A stretch of 64,000 bases of DNA. Source: Puffinus mauretanicus. Taxonomy: Eukaryota; Chordata; Aves; Procellariiformes; Procellariidae. The stretch covers positions 2,480,001 to 2,544,000 of the forward strand of contig JAJKFH010000227.1 of NCBI GenBank assembly GCA_023333565.1, given 5' to 3'. The notes below the pieces were generated by a model, which made no database searches, had not been told where the DNA came from, and worked only from the letters and a program-made list of their open reading frames with translations. Of this stretch, positions 23,941 through 34,289 are shown piece after piece. A program made the translations under genes and the position numbers. Each line of letters begins with the position of its first letter. Position 1 is the stretch's first letter.

Positions 23941-26521
23941 AATACTTTATCTTCCCATCACCAATGAGCTAGTAATTCAAGTTTTAGGTTGAGCTAAGTA
24001 AATTTGGAAGCAGGCTCACGTTTTGTCTTATTTAGCAAGTTCCCCACCAAGAGTGGATTCGATCGCGGATAGAGGGATCCGGTTTCTTTTCATAGTGTCT
24101 TGAAAATTTGCCAGCGTAAGCACCTCACAGTTTGGGTCTATGGTATTTATAGGCTACATAAGAATATCTTTTTCTTGCAGACTTTCCTGCGATCTCTTTC
24201 CTACTCTGAAGTCAACTGCCTGAACAGCAAGGCTATAAAATGTCTACTACTATAACCCCCCAATAGACCTCCATGGCTCGTAACAGGACCTTTTCATACA
24301 ATAATTCAAATTTAGAGGACTTGTGGTCACAGTGGTTTTTGCCCATAGGACACATGAACTGTTATTTGAAGGCAGAAAGGGTACTCGTGGTAAATTGTGC
24401 TATACTTTCCTATGCCTTCACTTAATCCTTTGCACAGGCAGGGCTCTGTCTTTTCTCAAGAGTTCTTGTGAAGCTTTGTGCCGCTGAACCTTCTGTGGTT
24501 GCGACCATGTGTGTAAGTACTAACGGCTCGAAGGGAGCGCTGGAGCAGCCCTTCAGACGACAAAGCTATTGAGCAGATCCACGAAACCGCTCAGGCGTCC
24601 GTCGGGTAAGAGCCAGTGCTCTCGTCGCAGACCTCCAGTGCTTCGCTGGTGTTTACTTCCACGTCCTCGCAAAGCTTAAATCTAGAAGTTTACGTGCCTG
24701 CTGCTTTATATTGACACTTACGCTGTGCCGCGCGCGTGAAGACTCCATCTCCGAAACGCTTTTAGATGGCAGCTCTTGCTTTTTGCAGTGCAGCCCCCTT
24801 GGTTTTGCGTGCCTGTGGGTGTACGTGGATGGGCGCGCAGACGAAAATAGACCTGGAGCAGAGCGCCGGGGCTGGGGCCTTTCAAACCCTGCAGGCAGCA
24901 GGGGCTGGGGGTGACTTGGGCTGGGGTCGACGTCGATGTTACGAACGTCCCGAACCCAGGGAGCGCCTGCGTCCCAAATCTGTGCAGTGCGGGGAGCCTC
25001 TTCGTATTTCCAGACTGGATAACGCTCCCCAGAAAACTTCTTTCTTGGAGTATTTTCTAATTTCCTGGATTCCCAGAGAGGGGTAGAAGTTTACAAGCTC
25101 AAAAGTAAAATGGGTTTTCTAACCTCAAAAAAATGTCTGTCTTCAGTTGAAATGCTGGCGATAAAAGATTTTCAGGGCGTGGGCCACTTCTTATTTTTCT
25201 GAACTGTCTGCTTATCCTAACAAGCTGTGTCCAAATAAAAATGTGTAGTTTTGAGCAATTATAAAAAAAAAAAGTATCTTGTGAAGAACCAAGGGGGGAG
25301 ATGCATTGCTACTCTCTTCTTCCAGCTAATATGTTTGTGCTGGGTTCCCAAGTATTTCTAAAGAATAACAACCCCGCAGATGATGTGACTAGCTCAGCAT
25401 TTGAACAAACGAATCTTTGATCTATGTGTTTTTAATAAAACTGTGCCCAGTTCAGTGGCATCTTAGAAACTGATCTGTGGGCACAGAAATGCAATTTTTC
25501 CAAGTTGCCCAAAATCACAGACAAAAACACCACTGAGAAGAGCTGCGATAGTGCCCAGGTTGGTGTTTCAGCTGCAGGACTGAGCGGGTGGACCAAACCA
25601 CGTGGCACGGTGCCTAAACGTAGCTTGAAATCTCTCTGCTTCCTCCTCGTACGGACAGATCCCTACAAAGAGATTTTGGGGGTAGGTCGTTCAGGGTAGA
25701 ACAGGAAGAAAAATCAAGCTGTCCTTTGTACTCAAGTTTGGTTTAATCATACGGTAAATGAAGCCTGCTCCACAAATCATTTCTTTTTATATCTGTAGTG
25801 AACCATTGCGAGCAAAATATGAACTTCTGAACTCAACTGTGTGAGCGTTGTTAGAAATCTTGCATGACAAAAATGTACTGGGTACCAAATAATAGGGTAT
25901 GCTGTTATCCATCAACGTGTCACGTAAATCATTCTCATGTGTCACTTTTAGGGATGCTTTTGGATTTGCTTTGGATGAGGGTTTTTTATTCACTGGAATT
26001 AGTTGGAAAACGTGTTTTCACAGGTGCCAGTCATCTCCTTTGTGCACGAGTGTCCTTTTTTAAGGATAATTCGGTATTTTTTGAAAATGTTGTAGTACTT
26101 TGAGTGGGGAATGAATGGTATGTAGGTGGGAGAATAAAAAAGTGCCTAGGCTTTCATTTCTCTTTATATTTGTCTTTGCTTGAAACTGAAAGCAACGTGT
26201 AAGTTTATAACTTTCCACAGTGGTCCTCGGCTGTTGGTGCAAAGGCTGGTGGTGATATTGAGAGAGCGTAAAGAGATGAACCTGCAAAGGATCTTACGAT
26301 CGCCATCGCTTCTCAGAGGCGCGGGTGATAGCTGTCCGTTGGGCAAGTCACGAACTAAGTCCTGTGACAGCAGTGCCGGAACAAATTACTGTCTTAATCT
26401 GGATTTGAGGCGATACCTGAAAGGAGAGCACTCCTCTCATGCCTCTACTGCAAATCTCTTTTAGCACATCTTTACGCCGCTCTGTGAAACTCAAACGTTC
26501 CTCTTCTATTCCGCAAAATTT

Positions 26522-26584
26522 CCAGCTGGTGTAAATGAGTGCAGAAGTTCCTCTGAGCTCATTGTCAGAGCAAACATCTGGCCC
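26522..26584 (+). mobile_element. decayed old amniote palindromic repeat
   Basis: The copy begins CCAGCTGGTGTAAATGAG and ends AACATCTGGCCC. Both ends match the well-known old repeat that opens with CAGCTGGTGTAAATC and closes with GGATCTGGCCC. The middle (CTCTGAGCTCATTGTCAGAG) keeps part of the palindrome. This repeat type is shared among reptiles and birds, which supports a sauropsid source. Confidence 0.5.
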
Positions 26585-26691
26585 TATTATAATATAGATT
26601 TGGATTAAATTCATTGTAATGTTAATGTCTTTAATGCATTTATGCTGTAGTGGATGCGTGTTAAATCAAATTTCTGCTGAATGCCTTGCAG

Positions 26692-26765
26692 GATTTCAGC
26701 TATCTTTGTTAAAGTGAAGAAGAAAAATCCCTTTCGTCAAGCTTTCAAACTTGCACAAGGGGCAA
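26692..26765 (+). other. candidate exon (74 nt)
   Basis: The segment is preceded by an acceptor (GAATGCCTTGCAG, AG at 26690-26691, with a plausible branch site CTGCTGAAT) and followed by a strong CAA|GTAAGT donor (GT at 26766-26767). One frame is open and encodes a basic, protein-like peptide: ISAIFVKVKKKNPFRQAF, then KLAQGA. I do not recognise the family. The open frame continues into the would-be intron for over 100 bases, which weakens the splice evidence. Confidence 0.18.
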
Positions 26766-27411
26766 GTAAGTTTTTGACCCAGGGATTCGGTGTGTCTGAG
26801 AATCGCACTGAAACTTCCCATTTCCTGCTCTTTATTGCTCAGAGAACATTAAGCCTAATTAGAATTGGTAGGGGAAAAGGTAGAGTTAAGATGATGATGA
26901 TGATGTAGCTAAGATTACAGCTTTTCTGTGAACAGATGAGTCTTCTGCACGCTTGTGAAAATGAGGTATTTCCTGGTGTCTTCCGGGCTGTCATCAAATT
27001 TTAATAGCTGAGCATCACAGAATGAACTGCACAGTAATGAGTCGGGATAAAACATGAGATCCCTCCTCTTTGCTGTATGGGCTTTCCTTACCTTTATGCC
27101 TATGCAGGGAGGAGTGGAAGGGGAAACTGCATCGGGAGGGGAAAAATCCTCTTCTGATTACAGCCAGAAGGTGGAAACTGGACCTACGGACTCTATTTTC
27201 AGTCCTGCTGGGTGGCCCTGGGCATGCTGTTCGCCCTTCCCGTGCTGCTTTCCCTCCTACAAAATGCAGGTGCTAACTCTGGGCTTTTGGGCGCAGAGTG
27301 CACCCCTGCTGTTACCCTCTAGCCAGAGGAGAGGGAGCGTCCAGGGTGGGGGCTTCTTGCTGGCAGGACGGGGCGTGGGACATGCAGGCAAGCGGGGACT
27401 GTCCCCAGTAA

Positions 27412-27427
27412 CACACACTGGTGTGTG
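27412..27427. repeat. 7-bp inverted repeat next to poly(A)
   Basis: CACACAC (27412-27418) and GTGTGTG (27421-27427) form a perfect stem with a two-base spacer. The repeat sits one base before the 26-A run. Confidence 0.7.
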
Positions 27428-27428
27428 C

Positions 27429-27454
27429 AAAAAAAAAAAAAAAAAAAAAAAAAA
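27429..27454. repeat. A26 homopolymer followed by GA-rich tract
   Basis: Twenty-six As are followed by a GAGGGAGAGAGAGG purine tract. A poly(A) this long could mark the 3' end of a retroposed copy, but the upstream sequence matches no element I know and I see no convincing target-site duplication. Confidence 0.9.
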
Positions 27455-27459
27455 GAGGG

Positions 27460-29620
27460 AGAGAGAGGAAAAAAACCACCTGCCTTCTTTTAACCAGCTC
27501 TGATTTAATTGTCTTTCATCAGAACATCCTGCTCGGCAGCTGAGCCCTCTCCCGAGAGCGCTTTCCACACCCCCTCTCCTTCCTGCAGGAGAATATCTCT
27601 TTGCAGATGGCAGTTGTTTGCTTTGTGGTTACTGATCTATGGAGCAATTTAGAAAGGGGGGGAAAAAATCCCCAACCTTTCCTTTTTTAGGTTTAGTGGG
27701 AGTAATCACTCTGTTCGTCTTGTGTGTTCACCAAAGGCGTTGCAACCCCTGCAGGGCTGTGTTGAGATGTCAGCTTGTGTCATGCCTGGTCGGAGGTTGG
27801 CATGGAGCACAGGTCTCTGCCTCGACCAGGAGGCAGTTTGCAAGGTGGAAGCAGCAGAGCCGGGGCAGGGGAGCTGCAGCGGGTCCCTGTGCCCCAGGCA
27901 GGAGAAGGCAGAGGCCGGAGCTGCTGGGGAGGGGAGGGTACAGCTCTGAGCATCCAGGTGTGGGGAAGGGACCTGAGCGTGCAAAGAGGAATTTGGAAAC
28001 AATGCCAAGTTGTGGAGATGAGGCTGGGGCTGATCTCAAAGGGAGACCGAGGCTTGCCTTCAAACCATCTTCCTCGGCAGGGAGGAATTGCTCTCCGTGA
28101 CCCCCCTGCCCAGCGCTCTCCTTCGCCTGGTGGCATTGGGCCTGCTGCCTTCGAGGGTGATGCATTTGGTTAGGCTTTTTAGGATGCCTAAGGGCAGGAC
28201 GACTCGGGCGGTGGTGTGTAGGATTCCAAACTCTAACCAGAGTATCTGTTTTGTGACAAATGACCGGTAGAAAGCATTGTCTCAAAGTTCCTATTGGTGC
28301 CTATTTATTGACCCATTTTGATTTGGCATTAAGGTATCGCAGCCGCGTGGGTGGCCTGGTGTTGCTGTCAGAGCAGCGTTGAGCATCCCCGAGGCTCCGT
28401 GCTAGAAGGGCTCGGACGAGGAGCCACGAGCTGTGTCAGCCTGGGTTGCCTTTCCTTCTCCCTGCTCCTCTGGACGTAACCTTCCAGGAGGGGAAGGGGA
28501 TGTGGACCGCGTCTCTCCGTCCTGTGGTCTTCCTTCGCAGACTTTGGGAATGCACTTAGAAGCGCTTAGCTGCCAGGGAGCGTCTGTACGATGACACGGT
28601 TAATGGCTGCGCTACAGATTTTATAGACGCTGAAGTTCGGGATGGTCTACGCTGTGCGCTGGATCAGGCTTGACTGGGGTGGAAAGTGGGGGAGTGGAGA
28701 TGTTGTCAGCAACGTTGGGCTCCCTCTGAGGACCACACAGAAGCGATGAATCTTCCGGCAGATGTAGCTGGAGGTCCCCGCTCTTGCCAGTGGCCGCGGC
28801 CACTTCTTTGCAGCAAGGATGAGTGGGCAGGACGGAGCGATCCCAGGGGCTGGAGCTGGCTTCCGGATCACCCACCGTTTGCGTCAACTGCCTGCGTAGA
28901 CGTTGTTTGGTGAATAAGTGGGGAACCGAGATGCTGTAATAAATAGTGAATGTAGCCTAGACGCTGCCTTGGGATCTCCAGCTGAAAGCGAAGGTGCGTC
29001 ACTGCCGAGTTCCTGGAGAGGAACCTGGGAAAGATAACCAGGAGCATCCCATGGGATCCCATCGCCCGGAGGCAAATGCGAGGAAACATGGAGGCACTGA
29101 CCTTCAAGGTGAGGGTCTTCCACAGCCTTGCTGCAGACCACCAAGCCCTGCCACCCACACGGCAGCTGGAAGCCCCCACAGCTGGGACCGCAGCCTGCGG
29201 AGGAAGGTCGGCGCGAGCCCCGTGCTCCTGGGGCTGCGTCCCTGCCCCTGTCCCGCGCTCTCCCCATCCCACCCGCTCCTCCCAAACGGACGGGAGGGCG
29301 AGCTCGCCGGGCTTGGCCCTCTTCCTATCAGCCAGCAGGATCTGCGAGCCTGTTCCTGAAGGGAGGAGGCAGCGAGGGGGAGTTCGGATGGTCTTGGCGG
29401 TTTTCTGGCTGGGTTGGGGTTGTTTTGTTGTTGTTGTTTTGGGGTTTTGTTTGTTTGTTTGGTCTTAATGGTTTTTTCTCTGTTTTCAGCTGGAGCCTTG
29501 CCCGGAGGTCCGGGGTGGGGGGTGTTTGTGTTTTGGGGGAGTTGTGGAATCAAAGGAACTTTGTGCTTATCGCCCTTGCTGTGAAATGCAAACGTGTGCA
29601 TGCTTTGCAGGTCTAGCTGA
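27460..29620. other. GC-rich non-coding block
   Basis: This block is GC-rich, with several overlapping frames of 100-190 codons on both strands, as expected where stop codons are rare. None resembles a known protein. A GT-rich stretch of TTG and GTTT units lies at 29418-29463. A 16-bp palindrome at 28789 is listed separately. Confidence 0.55.
28789..28804. repeat. 16-bp perfect palindrome AGTGGCCGCGGCCACT
   Basis: Every base pairs with its mirror across the centre, with no spacer. The core CCGCGG is CpG-rich. Such a perfect palindrome is rare by chance at a given site, though with a 64 kb window one of this size is only mildly surprising. It could bind a dimeric protein or form a small cruciform. 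Confidence 0.85.
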
Positions 29621-29623
29621 GGC

Positions 29624-29700
29624 TTTTTTTTTTTAAAAAAAAACCCCAAAACCAAAAAAATCAAAACCAACAAAAATCAAACCAACAAAAAAACCAAGCC
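29624..29700. repeat. T11A9 junction and A/C-rich tract
   Basis: Eleven Ts (29624-29634) run directly into nine As (29635-29643), then into an A-rich tract with CCCC, CC and single T interruptions up to 29700. The T/A junction is self-complementary over 18 bases. The A/C-rich tail resembles the tract at 8009-8080. Confidence 0.85.
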
Positions 29701-29730
29701 CCTGATTTGCTGTTTTATTTCGTTAGAAAT

Positions 29731-30240
29731 ATGTATCTATTTGCTGCTGTAACAAAGTGTACTCTGATTAGATATATAGTTATTGTTCAATATGGAAAAA
29801 AAAGGCAGACTTCTGGAAGTGCTTTAAAACCAATCAAGACACTAAATTATGTGCGTCTTTTCCTTTCAGAATTCGTTACAGCGTTTTCCTTCTTAGTTTC
29901 TTCCTGTGTCCCACACTGTAAACTAAGTATGCTCCCCTGGATGGCATCTCACAAACTGAGTGGTAATCTCCGAGACTTTGAAGATGAAATCTGTGGGATT
30001 CTGCATGTGCTCTGCTACAGAATGCCTGCTTTGTTAATAGGGTTTTCTGCACTGAATGAGGCTACTCAAAATCCTTGGTTGGTGGGTGGTGGTGTTGTTT
30101 TTACTAATCTTTACATTTTTCATGTCCCTTATATTGTCTGGTATCGCAGGGCTGCATGCTTCGAAGGTGTCTGTAGCAGAGGTAAGCACATGTGCAATAG
30201 CAGTATTGCTGTAAGGAGTTTAAGGTTCATTATGGCTTAG
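29731..30240 (+). other. long open frame in AT-rich DNA (169 codons), unassigned
   Basis: From ATG 29731 the frame stays open for 169 codons although the local sequence is AT-rich, where stops should be frequent. The predicted peptide has several hydrophobic stretches (FVTAFSFLVSSC; ICGILHVLCY..PALLIGF; VVFTNLYIFHVPYIVWY), suggesting a membrane protein if it is real. Inside it lies an excellent acceptor-like site (CTTTTCCTTTCAG, AG at 29868-29869) and a good donor (CAGAG|GTAAGC, GT at 30182-30183). No family is recognised. It may be a decayed coding sequence, an exon or chance. Confidence 0.18.
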
Positions 30241-33037
30241 GGAAAACAAGCTGGGTTTTGTCCTCTGATATATTATTGCGCCTATCTTGGCTCTAAAACA
30301 TATTAGTAGGGAAAACTTAATAAAACCTGTAAATCTGGTGAAATATTTTAGTCTAGTTTATTTTGTAGCCCAGGTTATTGCAGCCCAGCAGGATTATAAG
30401 ACAGGGCATTATAATTCATCAAGTGATCAGCTTGCAAGACTCTGCCTCTGTGCAAGTCGCTTGCCCCCCTTGTGCTCTAACGCTGCCTCTCGACCGGAGG
30501 CACTGTGGTCTTTACTCAGAGGTACTGGCTGGAACTGGGAAATCGGGAGTTTCAGCCAGGGTTAAAAAACAAACTGGCAGGGAACGGATTAATGTGGGGT
30601 GAGATGGAAAGCTCAGCTGCAGTTCAAGAAACGCCGGCGTGTCCTGTTTTGAGTGGTTCTTGTGGGATGCTGAGGAGCAGTCGGATGCTGCAAAGACGCG
30701 ACTCTGCTTAATCCCTTAGAGACACATTCGCATTTTCCCAATTTCACAAGCCGTGATTCCCTGCCACCCCTGACAATTGGGCCATTTGAAGTGATAAATG
30801 CCATACATCTTGCTAATGGATGTTGTGTCTGAAGACAGTGACTCCAAGTTAAGAGGTTTTAAAACAAGCTGTTGTTTTCCCACGGTGATTTTTTTTTTTT
30901 GTCTGCTGTTGCTGGTAGCTCAGAAGAAGTTAGCTGGATTAGCAGCGAGTCAGATAAAATCTGGATGGGCGGGAGTAAGTCTGAGGGATTCTCTCTCTTT
31001 GGGAAAAGGTCTGGCTCGGATTAAGTTGCTATTTATATTTCTAATGCAAAGGTGCTTGCGGTCCAACTAAAACTGTGAAAACTTTTCACATTCTTTACAT
31101 CCCAGTGAAAGTAATTTGTACGAAATAACGATGGTTTTAATGGTGTTTTTCTTAAACGGGAATTCTTCCACCATAAAATACTGCAAAAAGCTGTCGGTGT
31201 TTGCCTGAAACACCCTGTCCTGTCGTGGTCGCAGCCTCTGCTGGGAAACAGTTAAATGAGAGCTGCTGACCTCCTGATGGCGAGTGATTTACTGTCCACC
31301 TGGATGGAGAGGAAGTGGGAAGGGTCTTTAGAGAGATGATCGTAGCACGTGGGATGAGCAGTTTTGAGGGAGGATCCCTACGAGCACCCATGGCTGGAAG
31401 TGGGTTGGAGTTGAATTTATCTTTTTAACTTTGCTTATTAATCAGAACACCCCACCCCTCTCCCCTAGGACATGTTGTTCTATGAAAAGATGAGAAAAGC
31501 ATCTACTTTTTGCTACGTCTAGTGCTTAAATGCCTGTTCTGCGTGTGGAGGAGCAGAGCTGAGGGACAGGTCTTCTCCGTGTTTGGAAGGAAACTTGGAG
31601 ACCCTTTGCTCGGGGAGATGCCGCTCTTGGAGTAATTAGTCACTGCATACCGCAGAGCATCCCAAGGACACACGTGTTTGCTTAGAGATTCATCTTATAT
31701 CTGAGTTAGAGCTTATAAGTTATAGCAGATGGTTTTATCTTTGAATCATAGAGCGCTATTGCAATAAACACAACAAGTAATTTGTGCATGTGGAACGTCC
31801 CAAGGGTTCTACTGAAGTCCTTAATCCTTGTCTGGGTCTTATTCTACCTCTATGCTAATATGACTTGCTGTTTTGGATAGTTTCTGTTTTCCCTAGATAT
31901 ATCTCCTCTGAAAGGATGGAGATTGCGTGCTTTAACTCAAGCATTTCTGACTTAAAATGAGACAGAGTTGGGTTTTGGGGCTGGGGAGCAAATGTTTCTT
32001 CTGTTCCAAAAAGTTTCTCAGGAATCTGAAAGGGATTTTTCTCAGCAAATGTTTCTTTCTTCAGGGGTGAAATTAGGTGACCTATATTCCATCTAAGGGA
32101 TGCATGATAGATAGGGCTTCTGCAGAGGAAGGAATTTCACTCCTGATGAATAATAATCAAATCAGAAAGAAGGAAACCACATACAACCCTTTTGGACACT
32201 GACCGTTCCCAGAAGCGAGCGTGACTAATAGGTTTGCTCCAGGGCAAGCTGAATATTTTGCTGAAGTAAAAATAAAATCCAGAAGCCCAGATTGATGTGT
32301 GTGACATGAGTCATCTTCAGACTTCTGTAAGTCCGTCCCGCTCCGTGGGATCAGACGGCAGATCCCTGCTGCGCTTTGCTGCAAGGGGCACAGGAGGGCA
32401 TGGAAAGTCCTGCGCGGAATAACTGTGGGGTGACTCAACCTTGCTCGAATATGCTTTGACTCACTGGTTGGAGTATTGGGGTGTATTATCAAGATATTGG
32501 CACAGAGTACAGAGGACTGGCCCGCCTCTTTGTGATTTCAAGCGTTGGTTCTTGCAGCTGGGATTGCTGCCTTGCATAGCCACGGGCAACACGTGTGGCC
32601 TCCCGCCTTTTCAGGAGATGCTGGTGGTGACGGTGACCACTGGAATGGTCGAAGTGAACTGGGACAACAAAAGTATTGATGGTTTTGCAGGGAATTGTGC
32701 AATGGGCCAGTGAGGTTTGAACTCCACTGGGCAATAACGGGAACGTTAAGCGATGGGACAGGGCAGGGATGCATTTGCCCGCTCGATGCGATGCTCTCCG
32801 TGAGTAGCTGTGGCTTTCAGCGAGACACAAAGAGGCAGCTCTGAGAGGTTTGGGCAATTCTCAGGGGTGCCCAGACTGTGTCCTGCTTTTAGCTTGAGAA
32901 AGGATTTCACCCAAACAGAACACATACGCGTCGAAGTGGAGCGCGATCCCTCCTGAGTTGGTGCTTTGAAGGAGCTCAGGTCATTTCGCACTTGCGGGTG
33001 GGAACCGTGCGAAAGGCCAAAGAAGGGAAAATGTCAT

Positions 33038-33193
33038 ATGATTTCCACCAAAAACCAGGCAGAAGTTGATGCCTTGGACCGTGATGTGTTTGAGTCATTG
33101 AGTTTGGTTCCAGGAGAAATTAGTTGGAATTGCAGTCGATGTAAACCAAAACTGGACGAAGGTACTAGGCGAATGCCAAAAATTGGAGAGTGA
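33038..33193 (+). other. short frame with a PHD-like C-terminal pattern
   Basis: The 51-codon frame starts at ATG 33038. Residues 11-38 (DALDRDVFESLSLVPGE, then ISWNCSRCKPK) follow the spacing seen in the second half of PHD fingers of the KMT2 histone methyltransferase group: an acidic/aromatic segment, LS..P, then W/Y..C..C. The first zinc-binding cysteines and histidine expected upstream are missing, no good acceptor is seen, and identities are few. A decayed exon or chance are both possible; I lean to chance. Confidence 0.1.
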
Positions 33194-33261
33194 GCCAGGC
33201 TTGCAGAGGGTGGGCGGAATTTCTTCTGCGAGGTGACTGCCTCCATAAGGGACTCGGGACA

Positions 33262-33295
33262 GTGACCAGATCAGTCACGACTGATCTGTCGTGAC
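33262..33295. repeat. overlapping inverted repeats (alternative hairpins)
   Basis: CAGATCAGTC (33267-33276) pairs perfectly with GACTGATCTG (33279-33288) across a two-base spacer. The same bases also take part in a second perfect stem: GTCACGAC (33274-33281) with GTCGTGAC (33288-33295), loop of six. A third, shorter stem joins GTGAC (33262-33266) with GTCAC (33274-33278). The stems exclude one another, so the segment could switch between folds as single-stranded DNA or RNA. Confidence 0.85.
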
Positions 33296-33479
33296 ACAAT
33301 TAAAATGTACTTAGTGAATGCGATTATCCGTTTTATTCTTTTAAGCAAAACCAGAATAAGATCCTTCCAATAACTCTGCTTGTGAAATGTGTCTCGGGGT
33401 AGATAAAAATGAAGTAAAAAAAATCCAGTAGTTTTTGGTTGTATAACACTGAACGTATCACTTATTTCTTGCCAAAAAC

Positions 33480-33600
33480 CCTGATAAGACCTCTATATGT
33501 TTTTTCTTTTAATTAAAACTATGATTTTTATGTACAAACAAAATATTTGTGCCATATTTTTCTTTTATGGAATATTATGTCATTTTAAAATTTGTTCCTG
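33480..33600. promoter_or_regulatory. AT-rich possible enhancer element
   Basis: The stretch holds the 12-bp palindrome TTTTAATTAAAA (33507-33518), a forkhead-like TACAAACA (33533-33540) facing TATTTGT, and TTTTATGG (a CDX/HOX-like word). The density of such words is compatible with a conserved developmental element. Conservation cannot be seen from one sequence. Confidence 0.22.
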
Positions 33601-34079
33601 GTTCAGACACTGAATTCCCGGTGGGAGGAAAGTAAATCTTTTAAAGTATATTCTGCAGTCATTCCCTCCAGTGCTCCTTTCAGATATTAAGAGGCCCAGT
33701 GCCTGATCATAAATATTTCTGGGTTTCTAAAATGCTGTGAGGATCCTGGATTCCTCTGCTGGTTTAGTTGCTTGTATTAATAGTTGCAAGAGAAACATAA
33801 ATTTGATCTCTGCTGTACGTACATAAATGAAAGGGCTCTATACCTTTAAAAATGTTTTTCTTTGCAATAAAAGTAGCGGGATTATTTATAGGCAGTTATT
33901 TGAGTTTCTTGTGCTTTAAAGCAGGGCTACTCAATTTTTAATTTTTTTTATTGATGCCTGCTGGGTCATTTCACCCAGATCCGTGTACCAACGCAAACCC
34001 GGCTGGGGCTGCTTGCGGCTTTCTTGGTGGCACATGCATTTGCTCTCCAGGAGATGAGAAGAATAGCAAGGAACGTGGG

Positions 34080-34280
34080 GACGTGTGGGGCTTTGTGTGG
34101 GCAACGCGCGGGCTGGGGCTGGAGCGGAGCCTGGCGCTGGAGCAGCTCCGCTCGGCAGGGCAGAGCCGGTGCCGCGTCCTGCGGGAAGCCCGGTGGCAGC
34201 TTCTGTGCTGAACAGGCTCTTCTCGGCGTGCTTCCCCGGGGGAGGGAAAGGAGGGATGTCCCCGGGATGTCGGTGAGAAA
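34080..34280. promoter_or_regulatory. short CpG-rich cluster
   Basis: About 18 CpG dinucleotides fall in roughly 200 bases of about two-thirds G+C, including ACGCGCGG near 34110. This is below usual CpG-island length. No transcript start or TATA is visible. Confidence 0.4.
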
Positions 34281-34289
34281 TTGGTGTTT

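Larger units (their letters stand above)
20470..24500. other. non-coding block, no gene recognised
   Basis: No recognisable gene. The part around 20,380-20,600 is pyrimidine-rich on the plus strand. Around 22,740-22,850 AT-rich sequence carries TGATAATTTATC and an octamer ATTTGCAT at 22837-22844 preceded by a second TTTGCAT half. Two short segments bounded by donor-like GTGAGT motifs are present (22271-22307 and 23260-23316). An 18-T run ends the block at 23923-23940. Confidence 0.55.
24500..27050. other. non-coding block, no gene recognised
   Basis: The first 550 bases are CpG-richer than average, with CGCGCG-like stretches near 24730 and a GTCGACGTCGATG stretch near 24925. No gene is recognised. 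A possible MIR-like tail (TTGCCCAAAATCACAGAC) lies near 25504. The remainder is AT-rich and ends with a short (ATG)5 repeat at 26891-26905. A candidate exon and an old repeat are listed separately. Confidence 0.55.
27054..27503 (+). other. open frame with signal-peptide-like start, unassigned
   Basis: The frame of 149 codons starts at ATG with A at -3. The first residues (MRSLLFAVWAFLTFMPMQG) look like a secretion signal. The body has no recognisable domain, and the 3' part reads through the 26-A run as poly-lysine, which is typical of a chance frame crossing a homopolymer. If real, only the first part could be coding. I favour chance. Confidence 0.08.
30250..33900. other. AT-rich non-coding block
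   Basis: No gene is recognised. A 12-T run lies near 30889-30900. Open frames stay under about 125 codons. A small frame with cysteine pairs at 33038-33193 and overlapping hairpins at 33262-33295 are listed separately. From 33,480 to 33,950 the DNA is very AT-rich with homeodomain- and forkhead-like words. Confidence 0.55.
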
